Program-made: the position numbers and the translations under genes
Assembly (NCBI GenBank): GCA_049680295.1
Contig: JBAUHN010000291.1
Location: forward strand, 1 to 10,491
Direction: 5' to 3'
DNA length: 10,491 nt
From: JBAUHN01 sp049680295
Lineage (GTDB): Bacteria > Pseudomonadota > Alphaproteobacteria > Rhodobacterales > Rhodobacteraceae
Part shown: piece after piece, positions 1 through 6,113 of the stretch
Layout of the letters: each line of letters begins with the position of its first letter
Numbering within the stretch: position 1 is the stretch's first letter
Notes under the pieces: model-generated
The model's database searches: none
Seen by the model: only the letters and a program-made list of their open reading frames with translations
Told to the model about the DNA's origin: nothing

Positions 1-75
1 TGGTGCTGTGAGGGAGGATTGAACTCCCGACCTCGTCATTACCAATGACGCGCTCTACCACTGAGCTACCACAGC
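1..75 (-). tRNA. tRNA-Thr (anticodon GGT)
   Basis: Read on the minus strand this folds as a complete cloverleaf. The acceptor stem GCTGTGG pairs with TCACAGC (one G-U pair). The D arm is GCTC-AGTGGTA-GAGC, the anticodon stem is CGTCA/TGACG around loop TTGGTAA, and the T arm is GGGAG-TTCAATC-CTCCC. The anticodon GGT (complement of plus positions 41-43) reads threonine codons ACC and ACU. The discriminator base is A and the 3' CCA is encoded, at the first three bases of the window, so the gene is complete but abuts the window edge. It may be co-transcribed with, or lie downstream of, the tRNA-Ala gene on the same strand, although 326 bp separate them. Confidence 0.96.
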
Positions 76-401
76 CTAAAAACTCCGAGGGTGTTAGAAC
101 ATACGCCCTACTAATACCATACTAAAAATTCCCTTACCCCGCTAACTTCATGTTCAAACACATCAATTTGGAATGGACCCACCCATTACCACTGAGCTAC
201 TGCAGCAACGTGCTGAAAACACATCGTATTGGATTGGCTACGATGTCACCCGAATACAGTTACATGGCAAAACAACCATCCCCGGGATTTTGTCTGCGAT
301 TAATGCAAAGGCTTCAGGAGTTCAAGACCTCGCGTCGTGCAATTTAGGCCTTTGATCCTCAGCACCTTTGCACTGCGACAAACACTAAGGATCAAGAAAT
401 T
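76..401. other. Gene-free spacer between two tRNA genes
   Basis: These 326 bp between tRNA-Ala and tRNA-Thr look less GC-rich than the flanking genes. They contain one small open frame on the plus strand (173-355, 60 codons) without a convincing ribosome-binding site and with no family I recognise. They also contain the tRNA-like fragment listed at 187-206. I see no clear terminator, no obvious sigma70 promoter for tRNA-Thr and no known RNA. The fragment next to an intact tRNA gene may be the residue of an old tRNA duplication or of an excised tRNA-targeting element. That is inference, and no integrase or second repeat boundary is visible. Confidence 0.6.
187..206 (-). pseudogene. Partial tRNA 5'-end copy (tRNA-Thr-like fragment)
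   Basis: On the minus strand this reads GCTGCAGTAGCTCAGTGGTA. It matches 18 of 20 bases of the first 20 nucleotides of the tRNA-Thr gene at 56-75 (GCTGTGGTAGCTCAGTGGTA), covering the 5' acceptor strand and most of the D arm. No anticodon stem, T arm or 3' acceptor strand follows, so it cannot make a tRNA. It is in the same orientation as the two intact tRNA genes. A 14-base exact block next to a tRNA gene is unlikely by chance, so a decayed duplicate is the simplest reading. Confidence 0.6.
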
Positions 402-477
402 TGGTGGAGCCTAGCGGGATCGAACCGCTGACCTCCTGCATGCCATGCAGGCGCTCTCCCAGCTGAGCTAAGGCCCC
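402..477 (-). tRNA. tRNA-Ala (anticodon GGC)
   Basis: On the minus strand the gene begins GGGGCC and ends with an encoded CCA. The D arm contains GCTC-AGCTGGGA-GAGC, the anticodon stem is CCTGC/GCAGG around loop ATGGCAT, and the T arm carries the usual GGTTCGATCC core. The anticodon GGC (complement of plus positions 442-444) reads alanine codons GCC and GCU. All stems pair and the length is 76 nt including CCA. It follows the FYDLN gene on the same strand by about 110 bp and could share its transcript, although a weak terminator and a palindrome lie between them. Confidence 0.96.
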
Positions 478-480
478 GAT

Positions 481-500
481 TGAAGGCCAATTGGCCTTCA
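481..500. repeat. Perfect 20-bp palindrome before tRNA-Ala
   Basis: The sequence TGAAGGCCAATTGGCCTTCA is its own reverse complement over all 20 bases. It begins three bases upstream of the tRNA-Ala 5' end. As RNA it would form an 8-bp stem closed by AATT. No U-run follows, so it is not a normal intrinsic terminator. It could be a protein-binding site or a structure in the tRNA precursor leader; the role is unknown. Confidence 0.7.
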
Positions 501-560
501 TGGGATGGATCATTCGACCCGGTGCGCGGTCAATAGGCGCAAGACAGGGCAGGATCAAGC

Positions 561-580
561 AAAAAATCCGACCCCGGTCT
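561..580 (-). terminator. Weak intrinsic terminator after FYDLN gene
   Basis: Starting about 7 bases after the FYDLN stop codon, the minus strand reads AGACCGGGGTCGGA followed by six T residues. The GC-rich part can form only a short stem (CCG/CGG or GACC/GGTC), so this is a weak candidate. Its placement and T-run are what support it. Confidence 0.35.
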
Positions 581-586
581 CAACAA

Positions 587-919
587 TTAGGAATCGTCGT
601 CGTTCGCCGCTACATCCGCAAGTTCGTCCAGCGGAACCGTATCTTCGTCTTCATCGTCGTCATCCAGGATATCGTCACCCAGATCCACGTCTACATCTTC
701 ATCATCATCCTCAAGGACAACGTCTTCGGCTTCTTCAGCTTTTTTGGCTTTTGCAGTCGCCGCATCCTCGGCATCGGCACCGATCATCCGAGATTTGGAT
801 GTATCAACTTCGACCACCTCGCCCGTATAGGGGCTGACAATCGGGTTCTTGTTCAGGTCATAGAAACGTTTGCCGGACGTGGGGCAGAGACGTTTGGTTC
901 CCCATTCTTCTTCGGGCAT
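587..919 (-). CDS. FYDLN acidic family protein (TIGR02300 type)
   Basis: This 110-residue protein begins MPEEEWGTKRLCP and carries the diagnostic motif KRFYDLN at residues 17-23. A very acidic tail follows: about 28 of the last 50 residues are Asp or Glu. That combination matches the TIGR02300 family of alphaproteobacterial proteins, whose function is unknown to me. Many relatives have paired CxxC motifs around the FYDLN core. Here they are degenerate (CPTS at 12-15, SPYT at 29-32), so a zinc ribbon is unlikely in this copy. I chose the ATG at 919 over an in-frame ATG at 949 because AAAGGGG sits at good spacing before it and family members start with MPxEEWGTKR. The protein is probably cytosolic, as no signal peptide or membrane segment is seen. 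It is divergent from the metallopeptidase gene, with 109 bp between starts. Confidence 0.9.
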   Translation of the reverse strand: MPEEEWGTKRLCPTSGKRFYDLNKNPIVSPYTGEVVEVDTSKSRMIGADAEDAATAKAKKAEEAEDVVLEDDDEDVDVDLGDDILDDDDEDEDTVPLDELADVAANDDDS

Positions 920-1028
920 GAAAAAACCCCTTTGCATGTGCTGTTGCATGTAGATGATTCAGCGCAATTGCCATATGAGGTGAACGCTGTAAAGGCTTTC
1001 CCGTCGCCAACTGCCCAAGAGGCCTGTA

Positions 1029-1715
1029 ATGACTGAACATATCCTTGCCGGTGCACCGCCCATCGCGCTGACATTGCGCCGCACAAGCCGCGCCAAGCGG
1101 ATATCATTGCGAATCTCGCAATTGGACGGACGGGTCACCCTCACTTTGCCTCAAAAGACAAAAACAAGTGAGGCCATTGGTTTCGCCCGTGAGAAAGAAA
1201 ACTGGATTCGCAAGCATCTGGATGCGCGCGGTGAGGATGTGCCGATTGGTCTGGGCGCAACATTCCCACTGGGCGGGCAAATGCACGAAGTTGTGGTCGG
1301 ATCGGGGCGCCGGATCAGGTTCGGCGATGGCGTGGTCGAGGTGCCTGGGGCCGCTGACCGTATCGGGCCACGTTTGGCGGGCCACCTTAAACAGATTGCG
1401 CGCATGCGTCTGACCGAAGCTTCGGACCACTTTTCTGCCAAACTGGGAAAACCCTATGCGCGACTGACCCTGCGCGATACGAGGTCGCGCTGGGGGTCGT
1501 GTACATCAGACGGCGGCCTGATGTATTCATGGCGGTTGATCTTGGCGCCGCCACTGGTGCTGGACTATGTGGTCGCCCACGAAGTCGCACATTTGGCGCA
1601 GATGAACCATTCACCGGCATTCTGGAACGAAGTCACCAGTATTTTCGGGGCCTATAAGGAACCGCGCAAATGGCTGCGCAAAAATGGCAGCGATTTGCAT
1701 CGTTACAGGTTTTAA
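1029..1715 (+). CDS. YgjP/SprT-like zinc metallopeptidase (DUF45, M48-like)
   Basis: This 228-residue protein carries the zinc site HEVAH at residues 184-188 and a third histidine at 194 in MNHSPAFW, the usual arrangement in the YgjP/DUF45 group (often annotated as M48-family or SprT-family metallopeptidase). The preceding RWGSC motif (154-158) is also typical of that group. Glu185 would be the catalytic base. No signal peptide or membrane helix is seen, so it is probably a soluble cytosolic protein. The physiological substrate of the family is not settled. The ATG at 1029 is preceded by AAGAGG at a suitable distance, and the length fits the family. The gene is divergent from the FYDLN gene and is followed after 47 bp by the GntR-type regulator, so read-through is possible, but no functional link is apparent. 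Confidence 0.9.
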   Translation: MTEHILAGAPPIALTLRRTSRAKRISLRISQLDGRVTLTLPQKTKTSEAIGFAREKENWIRKHLDARGEDVPIGLGATFPLGGQMHEVVVGSGRRIRFGDGVVEVPGAADRIGPRLAGHLKQIARMRLTEASDHFSAKLGKPYARLTLRDTRSRWGSCTSDGGLMYSWRLILAPPLVLDYVVAHEVAHLAQMNHSPAFWNEVTSIFGAYKEPRKWLRKNGSDLHRYRF

Positions 1716-1732
1716 GTCGGCGGTCTCTTGAC

Positions 1733-1758
1733 GTGATCACAAAATGTGATCACAAATT
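1733..1758. promoter_or_regulatory. Tandem 13-bp GTGATCAC repeat before the FCD regulator
   Basis: Two adjacent 13-bp units, GTGATCACAAAAT and GTGATCACAAATT, differ at one base. Each contains the perfect palindrome GTGATCAC. The second unit ends four bases before the regulator's ATG at 1763. A palindromic pair at the 5' end of a GntR-family gene is a natural candidate for an autoregulatory operator. No further copy of GTGATCAC was noticed in the window, including in front of edd. Confidence 0.5.
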
Positions 1759-1762
1759 GAGC

Positions 1763-2413
1763 ATGAACCTGACGCCTCGCTCTTCTGACATCACCCCTGT
1801 TGCGCACGACCAGGTCTATCGCCGTTTGCGCACCCGTATCATGCACGGTGACATCGCCCCCGGTCAGGCCTTGACCCTGCGCGGGATCGGGCGCGACTAT
1901 AACGTCTCGATGACCCCGGCGCGCGAAGCCGCACGCCGCCTGTCCGCCGAAGGCGCGTTAACGGTTTCCGCATCAGGCAGGATTTCCACACCAGAGCTTA
2001 GCCACGAGCGGATCGAGGAACTGGCGGCCCTAAGATCCTTGATCGAGGTTGAACTGGCCAGCCGGGCCTTGCCACGGGCACATATGGCACTGATTGAACG
2101 GCTTCAGACCATCAACACCTCGATATCCGAAGCCGTCGCACATCGGGATGCGGTAAATTACATTCGCACCAATCTTGAATTCCACCGCACGCTCTATTTG
2201 CGCGCGCAAGCACCGGCGATGCTGGCAATGGCCGAAACGGTTTGGTTGCAGATGGGACCAACGATGCGCATGCTATACGGCCGATTGCGCCGCACCGAAG
2301 CACCACAATTTCACCGGTTGATCATCTCTGCCCTGCGCGCAGGTGATGAACCCGGTCTGCGATTGGCGGTGCGATCCGATGTTACACAAGGGCTGCGGAT
2401 GCTGGCGGCATAG
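1763..2413 (+). CDS. GntR-family transcriptional regulator, FCD subfamily
   Basis: This 216-residue protein has an N-terminal winged helix-turn-helix (about residues 14-75, including QVYRRLRTRIMHGDIAPG and MTPAREAARRL), then an all-helical effector domain of the FCD type. In FCD proteins an Asp/Asn and three His often bind a metal. Here N137, H141 and H184 are plausible ligands, while the last position appears to be Asp206 in RSDVTQG rather than His, so the metal site may be altered. I used the ATG at 1763. The open frame extends back to 1670, but that part overlaps the metallopeptidase gene and does not resemble a GntR N-terminus. The ribosome-binding site is weak (TTGAGC). The gene sits 153 bp upstream of edd in the same direction. 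A role in sugar-acid regulation is plausible from context, but the tandem operator-like repeat lies only before this gene. Confidence 0.88.
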   Translation: MNLTPRSSDITPVAHDQVYRRLRTRIMHGDIAPGQALTLRGIGRDYNVSMTPAREAARRLSAEGALTVSASGRISTPELSHERIEELAALRSLIEVELASRALPRAHMALIERLQTINTSISEAVAHRDAVNYIRTNLEFHRTLYLRAQAPAMLAMAETVWLQMGPTMRMLYGRLRRTEAPQFHRLIISALRAGDEPGLRLAVRSDVTQGLRMLAA

Positions 2414-2478
2414 GACTGAATGCGATCAAAGGAAACCGTGGCAAGGCCCGCGGCAATGGCAAAATCATACGTCGGAGC

Positions 2479-2507
2479 TTGTGCCGCAAACACCATTTTT
2501 ATATACA
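2479..2507 (+). promoter_or_regulatory. Candidate sigma70 promoter of edd-eda
   Basis: A -35 like TTGTGC (2479-2484) lies 17 bp before a -10 like TATACA (2502-2507) in an AT-rich patch. Transcription would begin near 2514, leaving a leader of about 50 nt before edd. The -35 matches consensus at only three positions, so the call rests mainly on the -10, the spacing and the operator-like site that follows. Confidence 0.4.
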
Positions 2508-2508
2508 A

Positions 2509-2522
2509 TGCTTGCGCTAACA
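2509..2522. promoter_or_regulatory. LacI-type operator candidate at the edd promoter
   Basis: TGCTTGCGCTAACA matches the pattern TGTTANCGNTAACA except at two positions in the left arm. It begins two bases after the predicted -10, where a bound repressor would block initiation. The same pattern is perfect in front of gap. E. coli GntR (LacI family) sites at edd-eda and gnt genes have the related form TGTTACC-GTAACA, and alphaproteobacterial CceR sites are, as I recall, similar. Confidence 0.45.
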
Positions 2523-2537
2523 TTCCTTATGGTGCAC

Positions 2538-2550
2538 ATGTGGCCCACAT
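2538..2550. repeat. Short inverted repeat in the edd leader
   Basis: ATGTGG and CCACAT flank a single C, forming a perfect 6-bp-arm inverted repeat 16 bp before the edd start codon. It could be a second protein-binding site in the edd leader. With a one-base centre it is more likely to act as DNA than as an RNA hairpin. Confidence 0.35.
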
Positions 2551-2566
2551 CTAGCGGGGAAATTCA

Positions 2567-4366
2567 ATGCTGAACGATATCGTCACGCAAGTTACCAACC
2601 GGATCATTGATCGGAGCGCCGCCTCCAGAGGCAGCTACCTGACCCGCATGCGCCAGGCAGCGCAAGACGGACCAGCCCGCGCGCATCTGTCGTGCAGCGG
2701 TCAGGCCCATGCTTTTGCCGCCGCAGGCCCGGATCAGGATGCGCTGGCAACCAAAAGTGCCGGGAACATCGGGATCGTGACAACCTACAATGACATGCTG
2801 TCAGCGCATCAGCCATTTGAACGTTTCCCCGAAATCATCCGCGACGCCGCGCGCGCCGCAGGGGGAACCGCCCAGGTCGCAGGCGGTGTCCCGGCGATGT
2901 GCGATGGCGTGACCCAGGGTACTGCCGGCATGGATTTAAGCCTGTTTTCGCGTGATGTGATCGCGATGGCAGCGGGCGTCGCCCTTAGCCACAACACATT
3001 TGACGCGGCGGTCTATCTTGGCGTCTGCGACAAGATCGTGCCGGGATTGGTGATCGCCGCGCAAACCTTTGGGCACCTACCCGCAGTCTTTTTGCCAGCA
3101 GGTCCGATGACCTCTGGCATATCGAACGATGAAAAGGCCAAAGTCCGCCAACAATTTGCCGCCGGAGAAGTCGGCCGTGACGTCCTGATGCAAGCGGAAA
3201 TGGCCGCCTACCATGGGCCCGGCACCTGCACGTTCTATGGCACTGCCAACACCAATCAGATGTTGATGGAATTTATGGGCCTGCATCTGCCCGGTGCCAG
3301 CTTTGTGAACCCAAATACGCCATTGCGCGATGCCCTCACCCGGGCGGGCGCAAGCCGTGCTTTGGCCATCAGCCAGTTGGGCAACAACTATACGCCCGTC
3401 TGCGATATTCTGGACGAACGCGCCTTTGTGAATGGCATTGTCGGGCTGCACGCCACGGGGGGATCCACAAATCTGCTGATCCATCTGGTCGCGATGGCCC
3501 GCGCGGGAGGTATCGTGCTCGATTGGCAGGATTTCTCTGACCTTGCCATTGTGACCCCGCTGCTTGCGCGGGTCTATCCAAACGGTCTTGCAGATGTGAA
3601 CCATTTCCACGCGGCAGGTGGGCTGGGGTACATGATCAAGGAATTGATGAATGCGGGTCTGATGCACCGAGATGTAACCACAATTGTGGGGCAAGGCCTT
3701 GATGCCTATACGCAAGACCCGAAACTGGATGGCGATCAGGTCAACTGGGTCGCGGGTCCAGATCACAGCCTGAATGAAAAGATTTTGCGCCCGGCAAACG
3801 ACCCCTTCCAGCCAACCGGGGGGCTGAAGCGCCTTGCCGGGTCTCTTGGCACCGCCGTGACCAAAGTGTCAGCAGTTAAACCAGAACATCAGATAGTTGA
3901 GGCCAAAGCCCGCGTGTTCCACACCCAAGAAGCCGTCAAAGCCGCCTACCAGGCTGGCGAATTTACCCAAGACGTTGTCGTCGTCGTGCGGTTTCAGGGC
4001 CCCAAAGCCAACGGTATGCCCGAACTTCACAGCCTGACACCGATCCTTGCGAATTTGCAGGCGCGTGGGCTGAATGTTGCCCTTGTTACAGATGGCCGGA
4101 TGTCGGGCGCCTCGGGCAAAATCCTGTCGGCTATTCATGTCTGCCCCGAAGCACTGGATCACGGGCCAATCGCCCAGATCGAAGAGGGTGATGTCCTGCG
4201 TGTCGACGCGCAAAATGGTCTGCTGGACAACCTGAGTGACGGCGCCGCCGACCGACCTTTTGCCGAAGCCGACCTTAGCGCCAATGAATTTGGTCAGGGC
4301 CGGGAACTTTTTGCCAATTTCCGTCGTCTTGTCGGGTCTGCCGATACCGGCGCGAGCAGCCTCTGA
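2567..4366 (+). CDS. edd: Phosphogluconate dehydratase (Entner-Doudoroff pathway)
   Basis: This 599-residue protein matches 6-phosphogluconate dehydratase (EC 4.2.1.12), which removes water from 6-phosphogluconate to give 2-keto-3-deoxy-6-phosphogluconate in the cytosol. It belongs to the IlvD/Edd family of iron-sulfur dehydratases. The expected cysteines are present: C112 in PAMCDGVTQG, C154 in GVCDK and C221 in GTCTFYGTANTNQ. The sequence TDGRMSGASGK near the C-terminus is another family signature. The NTNQMLMEFMGLHLPGASF stretch and the length (E. coli Edd is 603 residues) favour Edd over dihydroxyacid dehydratase. The ATG at 2567 has GGGGA six bases upstream. The eda gene follows after 28 bp, so the two form an operon. 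Expression is probably controlled by the operator-like site at 2509-2522. Confidence 0.96.
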   Translation: MLNDIVTQVTNRIIDRSAASRGSYLTRMRQAAQDGPARAHLSCSGQAHAFAAAGPDQDALATKSAGNIGIVTTYNDMLSAHQPFERFPEIIRDAARAAGGTAQVAGGVPAMCDGVTQGTAGMDLSLFSRDVIAMAAGVALSHNTFDAAVYLGVCDKIVPGLVIAAQTFGHLPAVFLPAGPMTSGISNDEKAKVRQQFAAGEVGRDVLMQAEMAAYHGPGTCTFYGTANTNQMLMEFMGLHLPGASFVNPNTPLRDALTRAGASRALAISQLGNNYTPVCDILDERAFVNGIVGLHATGGSTNLLIHLVAMARAGGIVLDWQDFSDLAIVTPLLARVYPNGLADVNHFHAAGGLGYMIKELMNAGLMHRDVTTIVGQGLDAYTQDPKLDGDQVNWVAGPDHSLNEKILRPANDPFQPTGGLKRLAGSLGTAVTKVSAVKPEHQIVEAKARVFHTQEAVKAAYQAGEFTQDVVVVVRFQGPKANGMPELHSLTPILANLQARGLNVALVTDGRMSGASGKILSAIHVCPEALDHGPIAQIEEGDVLRVDAQNGLLDNLSDGAADRPFAEADLSANEFGQGRELFANFRRLVGSADTGASSL

Positions 4367-4394
4367 CAGCAACCGCCCCAAAAGGAACCCTCCA

Positions 4395-5039
4395 ATGCAC
4401 CCCAAAGATGCCTCTGTAGAGACCAAAAAAATCTGTGCAACTGCCCCAATCATCCCCGTTCTGGTGGTCAAGGATGTCGCCCATGCGGCACCACTGGCCC
4501 AAGCCTTGGTTGCCGGTGGATTGCCTGTTTTAGAGGTGACATTGCGCACTCCGGTTGCGTTGCAGGTGATCGCTGAGATGGCCAAGGTAAAGGGGGGCAT
4601 TGTCGGCGCCGGAACGCTGGTGACACCGGATGATGTAAAGGCCGCCAAGGATGCAGGTGCGACGTTTGGCGTGTCCCCCGGTGCAACCGACGCATTGCTG
4701 CAAGCCGCCGAAGATCTGGATTTTCCGATGCTTCCCGGCGCCGCCACAGCGACCGAGGCGATGCGCTTGTTGGAGCGTGGCTACGACATGCTCAAGTTTT
4801 TTCCGGCAGAGGCATCAGGCGGCATTCCAGCATTAAAATCAATAGGATCGCCGCTGCCACAGATAACTTTTTGCCCGACCGGTGGCCTTCACCCCGGCAA
4901 CGCCCAAGACTATTTGTCCTTGCCGAATGTGATCTGTGCAGGCGGCAGCTGGGTCGCACCCGATGATCTGGTGTCAGCCGGAAAATGGGACGAAATCACC
5001 GCACTGTCAAAGACTGCCAGCCAGTTGAAAACCGGCTGA
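4395..5039 (+). CDS. eda: KDPG/KHG aldolase (Entner-Doudoroff pathway)
   Basis: This 214-residue class I aldolase cleaves 2-keto-3-deoxy-6-phosphogluconate to pyruvate and glyceraldehyde 3-phosphate (EC 4.1.2.14) and usually also acts on 4-hydroxy-2-oxoglutarate. Visible active-site features are E47 and R51 in LEVTLRTP, T74 in GAGTL, the Schiff-base lysine K134 in DMLKFFPAEA and the phosphate-binding PTGG at 161-164. All match the family order. I chose the ATG at 4395, which has AAAGGAA upstream, rather than the longer open frame from 4236, which overlaps edd. It lies 28 bp after edd and is surely co-transcribed with it. Its stop codon is 19 bp from the convergent gap stop codon, and I see no clear intrinsic terminator in that small gap. 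Confidence 0.95.
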   Translation: MHPKDASVETKKICATAPIIPVLVVKDVAHAAPLAQALVAGGLPVLEVTLRTPVALQVIAEMAKVKGGIVGAGTLVTPDDVKAAKDAGATFGVSPGATDALLQAAEDLDFPMLPGAATATEAMRLLERGYDMLKFFPAEASGGIPALKSIGSPLPQITFCPTGGLHPGNAQDYLSLPNVICAGGSWVAPDDLVSAGKWDEITALSKTASQLKTG

Positions 5040-5058
5040 CAGCGCCTTTGTCGCAGGC

Positions 5059-6060
5059 TTAGCCAACCCGGGCCAACGCAACCGCGGCATCCAGCATGCG
5101 GTTCGAAAAGCCCCATTCATTGTCATACCACGTCAGGATTCGGATCATGCCACCATCCGTGACATTGGTCTGGGCAACGGCAAAGATTGATGAGTGCGGA
5201 TCATGGTTAAAGTCGATGGACACCAGTGGTTTGTCACTGACAGCCAGAACACCTGCCATCGGCCCGGCCGCGGCCGCCCGGATCGCATCGTTGATCTGAT
5301 CCACGGTGGCGGAAGTCTTGGGCATAAAGCAAAGGTCGACGCAGGACACATTTGGTGTCGGCACCCGGATTGCTGATCCGTCCAGACGCCCGACAAGTTG
5401 CGGCAAAACCAACCCCACGGCTTTGGCAGCACCTGTCGAAGTCGGGATCATGCTCATCGCGGCGGCGCGGGCGCGGTAAGGGTCTTTGTGCAGTGTATCC
5501 AGCGTCGGCTGATCGCCGGTGTAGGAGTGAATTGTGGTCATGTAGCCGGTTTCAATCCCAAAGGTATCATCCAGAACCTTGGCGACCGGGGCCAGACAAT
5601 TGGTTGTGCACGATGCATTCGACACCACCAAGTCAGCCGGGGTCAGGACATCGTCATTCACGCCCATGACAATGGTTTGATCCGCACCCGCACCCGGCGC
5701 TGAGATCAGAACTTTCTTTGAACCATTCTCAAGGTGCTTCGCTGCGTCCGCGCGTTTTGTGAAAATACCGGTGCATTCCAGTGCCACGTCCACATCGCCC
5801 CAGGGCAATTCTTTTGGATCGCGTTCGGCGGTCACGCGTATCGAACGATTGCCAACGTTCAACGTGTTGCCGTCGACCCTGATCTCTTCGCGCAAGGTTC
5901 CGTGCACACTGTCGAATTCCAACAGATGCGCGTTCATCTCAGGCGATCCCAGATCGTTGATCGCAACCACTTCAATGTCGCGCCGATCTGCTTCGATCAA
6001 GGACCGCAGGACACAGCGTCCGATGCGACCAAATCCGTTTATTGCTACCTTAATTGTCAT
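5059..6060 (-). CDS. gap: Type I glyceraldehyde-3-phosphate dehydrogenase
   Basis: This 333-residue enzyme oxidises and phosphorylates glyceraldehyde 3-phosphate to 1,3-bisphosphoglycerate. The Rossmann motif GFGRIGR is at residues 9-15. D36 in VVAINDLG suggests a preference for NAD over NADP. The catalytic cysteine is C151 in SNASCTTNCLAP, its partner is H178 in MTTIHSYTGDQ, and IPTSTGAAKAVG and WYDNEWGFSNRM are standard. I chose the ATG at 6060 because AAAGGGG lies seven bases before it; an in-frame ATG at 6066 is too close to that site. The gene faces edd-eda tail to tail, so the product of Eda can be handled by a neighbouring gene product. A well-formed promoter and a perfect operator-like palindrome lie upstream (6114-6142). 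Whether this is the main glycolytic or a gluconeogenic isozyme cannot be told from the window. Confidence 0.95.
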   Translation of the reverse strand: MTIKVAINGFGRIGRCVLRSLIEADRRDIEVVAINDLGSPEMNAHLLEFDSVHGTLREEIRVDGNTLNVGNRSIRVTAERDPKELPWGDVDVALECTGIFTKRADAAKHLENGSKKVLISAPGAGADQTIVMGVNDDVLTPADLVVSNASCTTNCLAPVAKVLDDTFGIETGYMTTIHSYTGDQPTLDTLHKDPYRARAAAMSMIPTSTGAAKAVGLVLPQLVGRLDGSAIRVPTPNVSCVDLCFMPKTSATVDQINDAIRAAAAGPMAGVLAVSDKPLVSIDFNHDPHSSIFAVAQTNVTDGGMIRILTWYDNEWGFSNRMLDAAVALARVG

Positions 6061-6080
6061 GCACATGCCCCTTTGACAGC

Positions 6081-6095
6081 CTACGGCACCCGTAG
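6081..6095. repeat. Hairpin-forming inverted repeat in the gap leader
   Basis: CTACGG and CCGTAG flank CAC, giving a 6-bp stem with a three-base loop. In the predicted gap mRNA it would stand about seven bases before the AAAGGGG ribosome-binding site. It may stabilise the leader or affect translation, or it may be a DNA-binding site. No U-run follows, so it is not a terminator. Confidence 0.4.
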
Positions 6096-6113
6096 CGCCC
6101 CGATTCAGGTCGC

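Noticed and set aside
173..355. A 60-codon open frame between the two tRNA genes
   Set aside because: It has no clear ribosome-binding site and no recognised family, and it runs through the tRNA-like fragment, which suggests chance openness. I cannot exclude a small protein.
1..500. A tRNA-targeted genomic island boundary
   Set aside because: Only one partial tRNA copy is present. There is no integrase gene, no flanking direct repeat of a tRNA 3' end and no foreign-looking genes in the window.
491..1036. A 181-codon plus-strand open frame opposite the FYDLN gene
   Set aside because: It is the complement of the acidic Asp/Glu-rich coding region, which yields long stop-free antisense frames. 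The minus-strand protein carries clear family motifs.
3077..3766. A 229-codon minus-strand open frame inside edd
   Set aside because: It is antisense to a well-conserved enzyme, has no recognisable domain, and is typical of GC-rich coding sequence.
2567..4366. Dihydroxyacid dehydratase (ilvD) as an alternative for edd
   Set aside because: The cysteine spacing (C154, C221), the roughly 600-residue length and the directly following KDPG aldolase gene fit Edd better.
3869..4747. A 292-codon minus-strand open frame spanning the edd/eda junction
   Set aside because: It is antisense to two genes with intact catalytic motifs, and its sequence is compositionally odd and unrecognisable.
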